Source of the DNA: Paenibacillus humicola
GTDB lineage: Bacteria > Bacillota > Bacilli > Paenibacillales > Paenibacillaceae
DNA: 64,000 bases
Reading direction: 5' to 3'
NCBI RefSeq assembly: GCF_028826105.1
Contig: NZ_JAQGPL010000001.1
Coordinates: 5,825,381 to 5,889,380, forward strand
Both the position numbers and the translations under genes were made by a program. Of the stretch, positions 1-8,266 are shown in pieces (position 1 is the stretch's first letter; each line of letters opens with the position of its first letter). The notes under the pieces are model-generated. The model was not told the origin of the DNA, made no database searches, and worked only from the letters and a program-made list of their open reading frames with translations.

Positions 1-1044
1 GGAATCAGCACCTTTTTGGAGACGACGCCGGACCCGGTAACGGGAAAGGTGATCAGCCAGGCCGAACGGCTGCGCGAGGCGGTCGAGGAAATCGCGCTCG
101 CCGACCAGGTTGGCCTCGACGTTTACGGGATCGGCGAGCATCACCGGCCCGATTATGCAGGCTCTGCGCCCGCCGTCGTGCTCGCGGCTGCAGCAGCCAT
201 GACGAAACGGATCCGGCTGACGAGCGCCGTGACCGTGCTTTCTTCGGACGATCCGGTACGCGTCTATCAGGCGTTCGCGACCCTGGACAGCATCTCGAAC
301 GGGCGGGCCGAAATCATGGCCGGCCGGGGATCGTTCATCGAGTCTTTCCCGCTGTTCGGCTACAGCCTGGACGACTATGATGAACTGTTCGAGGAGAAGC
401 TCGAGCTGCTGCTGAAAATCCGGGCTTCGGAGAAGGTGACGTGGCGCGGCGGTCATCGCCCCGCCATTCCGGAGCTCGGCGTGTATCCCCGCTCCGTGCA
501 GCAGCCCCTTCCGGTCTGGATCGCAACCGGCGGGAGCCCGGAATCCGCCATCCGGGCGGGCATGCTGGGCCTGCCGGTGGCGTTTGCCATCATCGGCGGC
601 ATGCCGGAGCGGTTCGCCCCGCTCGTCGCCTTGTACAAGAAGGCGGCGCAGCAGGCCGGGCACGATCCCGCCAAGCTGCAAATCGCGACGCATTCGCACG
701 GTTTCGTCGGGGATACGACCGAGCAGGCCGCCGAGCTTTTTTTCGCGCCGACGCAGGCGCAGATGAACGTCATCGGGCGCGAGCGGGGCTGGGGACAGGC
801 CTATACTCGGGCGACCTATGACGAAGCCCGCAGCCTGCGGGGCGCGCTGTATGTCGGCGACCCGGAATATGTAGCCGAGAAAATTTTGCTCCTGCGCCGC
901 CATTTGGGGGTGACCCGCTTCTTCCTCCACGTCAACGTCGGCACGATGCCGCACCGCGACGTCATGCGCGCTATCGAGCTGCTCGGCACGCGGGTCGCGC
1001 CGATCGTGCGCCTGGAAATCGCCCGGTCCGAAGCGAAGGAATAA
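1..1044 (+). CDS. LLM-class flavin-dependent oxidoreductase (5' partial)
   Basis: Luciferase-like monooxygenase of the bacterial LLM family, which uses reduced flavin in a TIM-barrel fold; the substrate cannot be told. The frame is open from base 1 (reading G-I-S-T-F-L-E-T-T), so the TTG at 16 is internal and the true start lies left of the window. Visible family marks are the segment with G-E-H-H-R near the N terminus, the [11 protein letters not shown] block and the stretch around [10 protein letters not shown]. The C terminus is complete. It converges with the dehydrogenase at 1107 across a shared hairpin. Confidence 0.9.
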   Translation, partial: GISTFLETTPDPVTGKVISQAERLREAVEEIALADQVGLDVYGIGEHHRPDYAGSAPAVVLAAAAAMTKRIRLTSAVTVLSSDDPVRVYQAFATLDSISNGRAEIMAGRGSFIESFPLFGYSLDDYDELFEEKLELLLKIRASEKVTWRGGHRPAIPELGVYPRSVQQPLPVWIATGGSPESAIRAGMLGLPVAFAIIGGMPERFAPLVALYKKAAQQAGHDPAKLQIATHSHGFVGDTTEQAAELFFAPTQAQMNVIGRERGWGQAYTRATYDEARSLRGALYVGDPEYVAEKILLLRRHLGVTRFFLHVNVGTMPHRDVMRAIELLGTRVAPIVRLEIARSEAKE

Positions 1045-1046
1045 AC

Positions 1047-1094
1047 GAAGGGGATGCGTTAAGCCGTGTGACAGCGACTTTAGGCATCCCCTTC
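1047..1094. terminator. Shared hairpin between convergent genes
   Basis: An 11-bp perfect inverted repeat (1047-1057 with 1084-1094, GAAGGGGATGC and its complement) fills the gap between two convergent genes. The T-tract is weak on both sides, so terminator function is inferred mainly from position. Confidence 0.55.
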
Positions 1095-1106
1095 TCGGTT
1101 TGAACC

Positions 1107-2057
1107 TTACGGTTTGGAAGCGTTCAAAAATTCCCGGTTCACGATGTTGCGTTCCGCCCCGTTCAGAAAGCTGTCGATATTGGCGATCAGCTCCTCCAGG
1201 TTGGCGTCCCGCGCCGTATCCGTATACCATGCCGTCCCGGGAGTGAGAACAACGTTGTCCAGCGCGTACAAGGGGTTATCCCGTACCGTCGACACATCGT
1301 CCAGGCCGGCTCCGGCAATACGCCGGTCCCGGAGAAGCGCATACAGTTCATTTTCATCGACCAGTCCGGCACGGGACGTATTGACGAAGAACGCCGACGG
1401 TTTCATCAGCGCCAGCAGCTTCTTCGAGAGCAGGCCTTTGGTCTCCCGGTTCGAAGGCGCATGCAGGGTTACGATATCGCTTTCCTTCATCAACGCCGGG
1501 AGCTCAACCCGCTCGATGCCGGGTAACGACCGGCCGGAACGATTCGTGCCGATGACCTTCATGCCGAAGCCTGCCGCGATTTTGGCCGCCGCTTGACCGA
1601 TCCGGCCGGTGCCGATGACGCCGAAGGTTTTCCCGGCCAGCTGACAGCCCAGAAAAGGACCATACAGATGGCTTTCGCCGCGTCTCACCGCCGCGTCCGC
1701 CTCCCCTAACCGGCGATTGACCGCCAGCAACAAGGCAAATACGTGCTCCGCCACTGACTCCGCGGAATACGCCGGGCAGTTTGATACCGGTATGCCCGCG
1801 GCTCCCGCCGCTTCGCAATCGACCAAATCATACGCGGTCATCACCAGCGCAATATACCGGAGCCTGGAGATGCGCTTCAGCATCCGGGCCGTAATCGGCG
1901 TCCATTCCACAATCGCCAGATCCGCGCCGGACAGCCGCCGTACCGCCGTCTCCTCATCCGGCCGGTCATAGTAAACCTCGAATTCCCCCCTCTCCTCCAT
2001 CCGCCTTACGAACGAGTCCGGCAAGTAGGTCGGTTCATCCACGTAGACGATTTTCAT
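1107..2057 (-). CDS. D-2-hydroxyacid dehydrogenase-like protein
   Basis: NAD-binding protein of the D-2-hydroxyacid dehydrogenase family, 316 residues. The Rossmann motif G-V-I-G-T-G-R-I-G is clear and the Arg of N-T-S-R-A-G-L-V-D is present. The usual catalytic His (in T-P-H) is replaced by Gly (L-T-P-G-T-A-W), and the usual Glu position near G-L-D-D-V is not evident. I chose ATG 2057 because it overlaps the stop of the aminotransferase as ATGA, which implies translational coupling; a longer reading to 2090 would run into that gene. It may act as a non-classical dehydrogenase or a binding protein working with the aminotransferase. Confidence 0.85.
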   Translation of the reverse strand: MKIVYVDEPTYLPDSFVRRMEERGEFEVYYDRPDEETAVRRLSGADLAIVEWTPITARMLKRISRLRYIALVMTAYDLVDCEAAGAAGIPVSNCPAYSAESVAEHVFALLLAVNRRLGEADAAVRRGESHLYGPFLGCQLAGKTFGVIGTGRIGQAAAKIAAGFGMKVIGTNRSGRSLPGIERVELPALMKESDIVTLHAPSNRETKGLLSKKLLALMKPSAFFVNTSRAGLVDENELYALLRDRRIAGAGLDDVSTVRDNPLYALDNVVLTPGTAWYTDTARDANLEELIANIDSFLNGAERNIVNREFLNASKP

Positions 2058-3175
2058 CGGATGGCAAGCCCATCCATCAAGATCGGACACGCCTTCCAGA
2101 ACGTTTCGGCATCCCGGGACAGCGCAATGCGAATGAAGCGCTCGCCCGCCACATGATCAGCCCAATAGAAGTGGTCGCCGGGCAGCGTCCCGAGTCCGAG
2201 GTCAAGCAGCTTCTCCACCAAATCGACGCTGCGCAGGTCCGGGTCCAAAATCCGCAGCCACTCCACGCTGATCGTCGAGGCCGGATATTCCACCCTTAAG
2301 CACGAGCCCTGAATCGCTTCCCTCAGCCGCCGCCGGTTCCGGTCGATCGGCTCCCAGATGGCCGCAGCCAGCCCGGCATCCGCGGAATCCTTCAAATACT
2401 CGATCAAGAGCTTCAAAATAAACGGCGATACGTTCAGCAAAATATCGTTGTGCAAATCGAGAATGCCGTCGTACAAATCCGCGCTCGCCGCCAAGATGCT
2501 GCATTTCAGATCCTGCGTCGGCCACGTTTTGCCGGTGTCCTCCACGATTAGGTAGCTGATCCCCGATTGTTCCAGCGCCTCGTACAGATCCCAGTGAGGA
2601 TTCCGGGAAAAGAAACGGAACGTGCAGTCCACAATCAGCATTTTGCCGTAACGTCCGCACAGCTCGATCACTTGGTGAATCGCCTCGCGCGGCAGTTCGA
2701 ATCCCGTCGGATTGTTCGGCAGCGTCAAAAAGACGGCGTCCGCATTCAGCTTCGCAAACGTATCGTCCAGCCGCTCCGGCGCCAGCTCCGGCTCGGACAG
2801 CGGAACGAGCGGCACATCCCTCCTGCGCAAAATGGTTGCCAAATTATCGAAGCAGGGATGCAGCAGCGCGACGCTAAGCTGACGGGAAGCCAAATAGGTT
2901 GCGATCAGGTCCGTCGATAACGAAGCCGAATAACAGAACAGCGTTCTCGTCAGCGAAGCCGCCGAATGCTGCCCCGCCAAGGCGTAGTAGCGGGCGCGAA
3001 ACTCCTCCTCCAGGTCGGACTGCCGCGCGGTTTCCGCTTCGTAAAACCATTCGGGCAGCCGGCTGACGATTTTCCGCTGGGTCGCGGTTTGCGGTTGGTG
3101 CGCATGGCCGTCGGCCATGTTGAATACACGGTTGATGCCGATCGATTCGTATCTTGTCAAATTGGGCAGCCGCAT
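2054..3175 (-). CDS. PLP-dependent aminotransferase (class I/II fold)
   Basis: Fold-type I aminotransferase-like enzyme, 373 residues. The N-N-P-T-G-F motif, the V-D-C-T-F-R region and the PLP-lysine candidate in E-D-T-G-K-T-W-P are visible. Start ATG 3175 follows a GGGGG ribosome site. It is the first gene of a two-gene operon with the dehydrogenase-like gene. Aminotransferase plus 2-hydroxyacid dehydrogenase would interconvert an amino acid, a keto acid and a hydroxy acid; the substrate is unknown. The operon is divergent from the Mur-ligase-like gene at 3371. Confidence 0.85.
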   Translation of the reverse strand: MRLPNLTRYESIGINRVFNMADGHAHQPQTATQRKIVSRLPEWFYEAETARQSDLEEEFRARYYALAGQHSAASLTRTLFCYSASLSTDLIATYLASRQLSVALLHPCFDNLATILRRRDVPLVPLSEPELAPERLDDTFAKLNADAVFLTLPNNPTGFELPREAIHQVIELCGRYGKMLIVDCTFRFFSRNPHWDLYEALEQSGISYLIVEDTGKTWPTQDLKCSILAASADLYDGILDLHNDILLNVSPFILKLLIEYLKDSADAGLAAAIWEPIDRNRRRLREAIQGSCLRVEYPASTISVEWLRILDPDLRSVDLVEKLLDLGLGTLPGDHFYWADHVAGERFIRIALSRDAETFWKACPILMDGLAIR

Positions 3176-3370
3176 AGACGAATTCCCCCGCCTGTCTTAT
3201 AAGATAATGGTGTTTCCGCTGAAGCACAGCTACCATACCTTATACGATAACTGTCCCTGGCGCCACTTCACACGGCCGGATATTCTTGAATTTGGGTTTT
3301 GGCCCATTCCGTGCATGTTAGCCTATCATAGACTACCTTACAGAGCCGGAACTATCAAAGGAGGGTTCGC

Positions 3371-4474
3371 ATGACAAGCCGTAAACGCTCCATTATCGCC
3401 GTCACGGGAAGCGCGGGAAAAACGACGACCAAAGAGATGATCGCTTCCGTACTGGGCGTGCGGTGGCGCATCGTCAAAACGCAATCGAACTGGAACCAGC
3501 CGCGCGCAACGGCGCGCAGCGCCAAACGGATCAAGCCCTATCACCGCGCCGCGGTGCTGGAATACGGGATGCTGAGGAACGGCCAAATCCGGGCGCATTG
3601 CAAGGCGCTTCAGCCTACGATCGGCGTCATTACGAATGTGGGAACCGCGCATATCGGGAACGTGGGCAACCGGGTGGAGGGCATCGCGAAGGCGAAATCC
3701 GAGCTGATCCGGTACATGAAGCCAAGCGGGCTGCTTGTGTTGAACGCGGACGACCGGAATTCCCGGCTGCTCGCGTACCGGAATTTTAAAGGCCGGCTCG
3801 TCAAGGTCGGCATCCGCAACCGGGCCGATTACCGGGCGCACGGCATTACGGCGGGCCGCCGGGGGGTGCGTTTTCGGGTCAAGCTGGACGGGAAAGACGA
3901 GGCGTTTGCGATCCCCTGTCTCGGGGAGCACAATGTCTATAATGCGCTGAATGCGATCGCGGTCACGCACCGTCTCGGGTTTAAAGCGGGCGAGATCCGA
4001 AAGGGGCTGGCGAGGTATCCGGTCCCCTACCGAAGGCTGGTCCGGACGGAGCTGCCGCGCGCCATTACGCTGATCGACGACACCTTCAGCTCCAACCCGA
4101 CGGCGACCAAGGCGGCGCTGGACGTGCTCGCCCAGGCCGGTCGCAGCCGGACCTATGCGGTTGTCGGGCATATGAAGGATTTGGGCCGCTATTCGGCCAA
4201 AGGTCACAAGGATGTCGGCGCGTACGCCGCACGGAAGAAGGTTTCGAGGCTGTATGCAATCGGGAAGCATGCCCGTTATATCGTACATGGAGCCCGTGCG
4301 GCCGGATTGCCCGCCGGCCGGATCCGGCTGTTTCAAACCCGGGAAGGGCTGCATCGGGCCTTGATCGCCGATATCAAGCCGGGCGCGGCGATTCTGGTGA
4401 AAGGAACGCACCTCTTAAAGCTCGAGCGTACCGTCGCGTTTCTGAAAAAGCGTTTATCCGCCAAGATAAAATAA
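3371..4474 (+). CDS. Mur ligase family protein (MurF-like, lacks N-terminal domain)
   Basis: ATP-dependent amide ligase of the Mur family, 367 residues. It begins almost directly at the ATP loop (G-S-A-G-K-T-T-T-K-E at about residue 13), followed by the T-N-V-G-T-A-H central-domain motif, E-H-N-V-Y-N-A-L-N-A-I-A, and D-D-T-F-S-S-N-P at the C-terminal domain. MurF proteins are usually about 450 residues and carry an N-terminal UDP-muramoyl-peptide binding domain that is absent here. It therefore probably joins another acid and amine, in the manner of stand-alone Mur-like ligases. ATG 3371 has a GGAGGG site six bases upstream. The product is basic, with an R/K-rich C terminus. Confidence 0.82.
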   Translation: MTSRKRSIIAVTGSAGKTTTKEMIASVLGVRWRIVKTQSNWNQPRATARSAKRIKPYHRAAVLEYGMLRNGQIRAHCKALQPTIGVITNVGTAHIGNVGNRVEGIAKAKSELIRYMKPSGLLVLNADDRNSRLLAYRNFKGRLVKVGIRNRADYRAHGITAGRRGVRFRVKLDGKDEAFAIPCLGEHNVYNALNAIAVTHRLGFKAGEIRKGLARYPVPYRRLVRTELPRAITLIDDTFSSNPTATKAALDVLAQAGRSRTYAVVGHMKDLGRYSAKGHKDVGAYAARKKVSRLYAIGKHARYIVHGARAAGLPAGRIRLFQTREGLHRALIADIKPGAAILVKGTHLLKLERTVAFLKKRLSAKIK

Positions 4475-4633
4475 CGGCTGCCGCATCCTCCGGTCGAACG
4501 TTTGCGCAAAAGTCTATATGTCCGTAAGCGTAAAGACAGGCGGTATCGGCCGGTGATGCCGCGGCTTCCGCTGCTGCCTGAGATCACAGTGACGTCTTGA
4601 TGACTCAGTCCATCAACTTGTATATCCCGTTCG

Positions 4634-4676
4634 GAAGCCCGCTTCGTTCATTTACGAACGTACGGGCTTCATGTTT
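4634..4676 (+). terminator. Hairpin with T-tract after Mur-ligase-like gene
   Basis: GAAGCCCG (4634-4641) pairs with CGGGCTTC (4663-4670), with a further inner stem, and is followed on the + strand by a short T-run. It overlaps the last codon of the convergent helicase gene. It probably ends + strand transcription from 3371. Confidence 0.45.
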
Positions 4677-6097
4677 TTCTTGCCCTCATTTGCATTCCGG
4701 TTTGCGTTAGCATTGCGGCCCGCGTTGGCATTCCTTGCCGCGCTTGCATTTCGGTTTGCGTTACCGTTACGGCCTGCATTGGCATTCCTTGCCGTGCTTG
4801 CATTTCGGCTCGCGCTTTCATTGCGGCCCGCGTTGGCATTCCGGTTTGCGTCTGCATTCCGATTCGCGCTGCGATTCGGATTCGCGCTGCGGCCGTCGTT
4901 CCGGCTCGCATTTCGGTTCGAGTTTGAAGCCGGTGCCGCTTCCGACATGGACGGCTGCGCCGATGCCGCCATCGGGTAAGGATGATGCTGAACGACCGGA
5001 ACCTTCTTCCTCGTCACCTTTTCGATATCCTTCAAATACGGCAGCTCTTCGCTCTCGCAGAAGGAGACGGCAACCCCGCTGTGTCCCGCCCGCCCGGTCC
5101 GGCCGATGCGGTGCACGTACGTTTCCGGGATATTCGGAAGGTTGAAGTTGATCACATGCGACAGCTCGTCGATGTCAATGCCTCTCGCCGCAATGTCCGT
5201 CGCCACCAGCACGCGCGTCGCGCCGCTCTTGAAATTGTTCAAGGCCGCCTGGCGCGCATTCTGAGACTTGTCCCCGTGGATGGCCTGGGCGGAGATGTTC
5301 ATCCTCGTCAGCCCGCGGGCGACGCGGTCCGCTCCGTGTTTCGTGCGGGTGAATACCAGCGCCGACTCGATCGAGGCGTCCTGCAGCAGATGACCCAGCA
5401 GACGCTGCTTGTTTTCCTTATCGACAAAATAAACCGACTGTTCAATCCGGTCCACCGTCGTCGCTGCGGGTGTAATTTCGACTTTCACCGGATTGACCAG
5501 CAGCGACGAGACGAGGCTGGAAATTTCCGGCGGCATCGTGGCGGAGAAAAACAGCGTCTGCCGCTTGACCGGCAGCTTCGCGATAATGCGCTTCACTTCA
5601 TGGATAAAGCCCATGTCGAGCATCCGGTCGGCCTCGTCCAGCACCAGAATTTGGACATGCTGCAGGTCGACCAGCTTTTGGTTCACGAGATCCATCAGCC
5701 GGCCCGGCGTGGCGATCAGCACATCCGTGCCCTGCGCCAGCGACTGCTCCTGCGCTTTCTGCGATACGCCGCCGACGATGGAGACGCAGCGCAGCTCCGT
5801 AAACCGGCTGTATGCCTTCATGTTCTCCCAGATCTGAATTGCGAGCTCCCGGGTCGGCGTCAAAATCAGGGAGCGAATGCGGCGCGGCGCCTGCCGCTGC
5901 TGTGCGGTTAACAGCTGAATAATGGGCAGCGCGAATGCGGCCGTTTTGCCCGTGCCGGTTTGCGCGCAGCCGAGCAGGTCCCGGCCGGACAATACGGCCG
6001 GAATCGCCTGCTCCTGAATCGGGGTCGGCGACGTATAGTTTTCCTTGTCCAGCGCTTTAAGAATAGGCGGAATGAGGTTCAGTTCTTTAAAGGTCAT
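4652..6097 (-). CDS. DEAD-box ATP-dependent RNA helicase
   Basis: RhlE/CshA-type DEAD-box helicase of 481 residues that remodels RNA in the cytoplasm. Motifs in order: Q motif (T-P-I-Q-E-Q), A-Q-T-G-T-G-K-T, P-T-R-E-L, D-E-A-D, S-A-T, A-R-G-I-D, and H-R-I-G-R-T-G-R. The last roughly 100 residues are a low-complexity Asn/Arg/Ala/Ser tail made of short repeats such as N-A-N-A-G-R-N, presumably a flexible RNA-binding tail. ATG 6097 has AAGGAG seven bases upstream. It is monocistronic. Confidence 0.95.
   Translation of the reverse strand: MTFKELNLIPPILKALDKENYTSPTPIQEQAIPAVLSGRDLLGCAQTGTGKTAAFALPIIQLLTAQQRQAPRRIRSLILTPTRELAIQIWENMKAYSRFTELRCVSIVGGVSQKAQEQSLAQGTDVLIATPGRLMDLVNQKLVDLQHVQILVLDEADRMLDMGFIHEVKRIIAKLPVKRQTLFFSATMPPEISSLVSSLLVNPVKVEITPAATTVDRIEQSVYFVDKENKQRLLGHLLQDASIESALVFTRTKHGADRVARGLTRMNISAQAIHGDKSQNARQAALNNFKSGATRVLVATDIAARGIDIDELSHVINFNLPNIPETYVHRIGRTGRAGHSGVAVSFCESEELPYLKDIEKVTRKKVPVVQHHPYPMAASAQPSMSEAAPASNSNRNASRNDGRSANPNRSANRNADANRNANAGRNESASRNASTARNANAGRNGNANRNASAARNANAGRNANANRNANEGKKNMKPVRS
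4690..4925 (-). repeat. In-gene tandem repeats coding the helicase tail
   Basis: Imperfect repeats of roughly 30-36 bp, with the recurring unit GCATTCCTTGCC or GCATTCCG plus GCATTTCGG seen on the + strand, encode the Asn/Arg/Ala tail of the helicase. Such arrays can change length by slippage or recombination while staying in frame. Confidence 0.75.
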
Positions 6098-6291
6098 AGC
6101 GTCTCCTTATGCTTGCAATTGGGTTCGATTTTATCCGCTTTCCGGTTACATCATGACGAATAAGGATACCACAAATCGCCGGATAAATGAAGGGGTTTAC
6201 GGGTCTCTATCTGTGGATAGAGATTTTTTGCATGCCGATTTATAACCGGGGCTGGTCGTTTCCCGGGGGCAAACGAAGTAAGCTTTACTTA

Positions 6292-6381
6292 TCAAGCCGG
6301 AAAGAATTTCAGGAAGGATGTCGATCACATGCACGTTCAAGCCGAAAAAAATTTGAAGAAGGATGCTGATCACATGTTCGT
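6292..6381 (+). repeat. 45-bp tandem duplication containing RBS and start codon
   Basis: Two adjacent 45-bp units (6292-6336 and 6337-6381) differ at only a few positions, and a third unit starts with the same TCAAGCCG at 6382. Each full unit contains a purine-rich ribosome site (AGGAAGG or AGAAGG) and an in-frame ATG (6329 and 6374). Because 45 is a multiple of three, the downstream frame is preserved. Confidence 0.85.
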
Positions 6382-6982
6382 TCAAGCCGAATCGCGGCCC
6401 CGCTCGCGCGATGTACGGAAAAGACAGGTCCCGAGCCTTGCCGTCAACTGGATCGCTCCGTTCATCGTGTATCACTTGCTGAGCGGTCATTTTGTCGCCG
6501 ATACATATCCGCTTGCCATTGCCGGCTGCATCCCGGTCGTCTGGGTAATCATCATGATGGCGAAATCGCGTAAAGCGGACTGGATCGGCATCATCGGTAT
6601 CGCAGGCTTCGCCGTTTCCTTGGCCGTGTCACTGCTCAGCGGCGGCGGTTCCCTGCCGATCAAGCTGGCCCACCCCCTGATAACCGGAGCGGCAGGGCTT
6701 CTCTTTCTCATTTCGTCAGCAGTCGGTAAACCTTTGCTCATTCCTATGCTTCGAGCATCGAAGCAAGGAGACCCGCGGCGATTGGACCAGCCTGAGGTTT
6801 ATCGCAGGATCAGCTCCAAGAATGTATGGCTCGGTGCCGTGCTTGCGGCCGATGCCGCGATAAACGTCGGGATGGCGCTGACGCTGCCGACAAGCACGTT
6901 CATGGTCGCCTCGCAAATCGTCTCGCTGGCCCTGGTCGCTTTCATCTTCCTCATATTGCGGCGCAGGACCCGGAGTCGTTAA
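6329..6982 (+). CDS. VC0807-like multi-pass membrane protein
   Basis: Integral membrane protein with about five to six hydrophobic segments, resembling the VC0807 / intracellular-septation-A-like group. It has no known enzymatic motif. Two possible starts, ATG 6329 and ATG 6374, each have a ribosome site inside a 45-bp tandem duplication, so the protein is 217 or 202 residues. The first transmembrane segment begins only after the second ATG, so both products would be complete membrane proteins. Its role is unknown. Confidence 0.75.
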   Translation: MHVQAEKNLKKDADHMFVQAESRPRSRDVRKRQVPSLAVNWIAPFIVYHLLSGHFVADTYPLAIAGCIPVVWVIIMMAKSRKADWIGIIGIAGFAVSLAVSLLSGGGSLPIKLAHPLITGAAGLLFLISSAVGKPLLIPMLRASKQGDPRRLDQPEVYRRISSKNVWLGAVLAADAAINVGMALTLPTSTFMVASQIVSLALVAFIFLILRRRTRSR

Positions 6983-6997
6983 CAGGTTACCGTTCAA

Positions 6998-7022
6998 ACA
7001 AAAAGGGCACCCATCGGTGCCC
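6998..7022 (-). terminator. Terminator of aldo/keto reductase gene
   Basis: A 7-bp perfect stem GGGCACC (7005-7011) with GGTGCCC (7016-7022) and a CATC loop is followed on the minus strand by a run of T residues. It lies 24 bp beyond the stop of the reductase gene. Confidence 0.8.
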
Positions 7023-7045
7023 TTCGCTGCGCGCAGGCCGGAAAT

Positions 7046-7999
7046 TCAAAACGGAGGCGAATAAACGAAGCTGCTGCTGGCTTCGTCGAGCGCGCTCAGC
7101 ACATCCTCGGACAGCTCGAGATCGACCGCCTTCAGATTTTCGTCAATCTGCGACTCGCGAGTCGCGCCGGCGATGACGGTGCTGACCGCAGGACGATGCA
7201 TCAGCCAGGCGAGCGAGAGCGCCGTAGCCGACGTACCGAGCTCCGCGGCGATTTTTGCCACTTGATCGCCTAGCTCTACCCGCGCGGCGTTCACCCGGTT
7301 CGAAAAGTTCGGGTTCATGTCGAGCTGCGACCCGCTCGGCACGGCGCCGCCCGAATATTTGCCCGTCAGAATACCCCCTGCCAGCGGAAAATAAGGAATG
7401 ATGCCGATACCCTGATCGACGCAGAACGGAACGAGCTCCCGCTCCACGCCCCGGTCGGCCAGCGAATAGCCGGGCTGCACCGACACGAATTTATTGAGGT
7501 GCTGGCTTTCGCTGATAGCCAGCGATTTCATTAGTTGCCAGGCGGCATAATTGGACGCGCCCACATATCTCACTTTTCCGGAAGTGATCAGATCGTCAAG
7601 CGCGCGGAGCGTCTCCTCCAGCGGCGTCTTCGGGTCGAACGCATGAATCTGGTACAAGTCGATATAATCCGTGCGCAGACGGCGCAGGCTTCCTTCGAGC
7701 TCCTTCAGAATATGCTGCCGCGAAGCGCCTCTCGTATTCGGGCCTTCTCCCCGCTTGATGCCGACCTTGGTCGCCAGCAGCACCTCGTGGCGGCGGCCTT
7801 CGAACGCTTCGCCGATAATTTCCTCCGACTTCGTACCCGTATAAATATTGGCGGTGTCAATGAACGTAATCCCGCTGTCCGCCGCGTGATGCAGCACCCG
7901 AATCGACGTCTCCTTGTCCGCACGTCCGCCGAACGCATTCGTCCCCAGTCCGAGCACCGACACTTCCAAACCGCTTGTCCCCAAATTCCGGTAGCGCAT
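7046..7999 (-). CDS. Aldo/keto reductase
   Basis: NADPH-dependent aldo/keto reductase, 317 residues, reducing an aldehyde or ketone of unknown identity. The catalytic set is visible: Asp in F-I-D-T-A-N, Tyr in N-I-Y-T-G, Lys in L-A-T-K-V-G, and His in Y-Q-I-H-A-F-D-P. The C-terminal S-T-V-I-A-G-A-T-R region fits the NADP site. I chose ATG 7999 (protein starts M-R-Y-R-N-L-G) because GGAGGG lies at good spacing; a longer reading to 8077 lacks a ribosome site. Single gene with its own terminator. Confidence 0.93.
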   Translation of the reverse strand: MRYRNLGTSGLEVSVLGLGTNAFGGRADKETSIRVLHHAADSGITFIDTANIYTGTKSEEIIGEAFEGRRHEVLLATKVGIKRGEGPNTRGASRQHILKELEGSLRRLRTDYIDLYQIHAFDPKTPLEETLRALDDLITSGKVRYVGASNYAAWQLMKSLAISESQHLNKFVSVQPGYSLADRGVERELVPFCVDQGIGIIPYFPLAGGILTGKYSGGAVPSGSQLDMNPNFSNRVNAARVELGDQVAKIAAELGTSATALSLAWLMHRPAVSTVIAGATRESQIDENLKAVDLELSEDVLSALDEASSSFVYSPPF

Positions 8000-8207
8000 G
8001 TCCAAATCCCTCCAATGCTTGGTTTTCTCCAGTATTATAACATGGAACTTTGAAAGAAACTGTCGAAATAAGGCCAAGCCGCCCGCCCTGCAGCCTGTAA
8101 AGCCCGTCCATTCACCAATATGTCACTATAAATAACATATTACTATAGCTGAATCGGATTGTTTATCGAATTTTCGCTATTCATGTCATTTTTCATAACA
8201 TTACTTG

Positions 8208-8237
8208 TTGACAAGATGTCATGACAACACTTACAAT
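8208..8237 (+). promoter_or_regulatory. Sigma-A type promoter of binding-protein gene
   Basis: TTGACA (8208-8213) and TACAAT (8232-8237) are separated by 18 bp, about 30 bp before the start codon of the lipoprotein gene. Confidence 0.7.
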
Positions 8238-8266
8238 CGAAACAAAAAAGGAGCGTGGTCGACATC

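Noticed and set aside
4671..5911. Long + strand open frames opposite the helicase
   Set aside because: They mirror the repeat-coded tail and core of the DEAD-box gene and lack ribosome sites.
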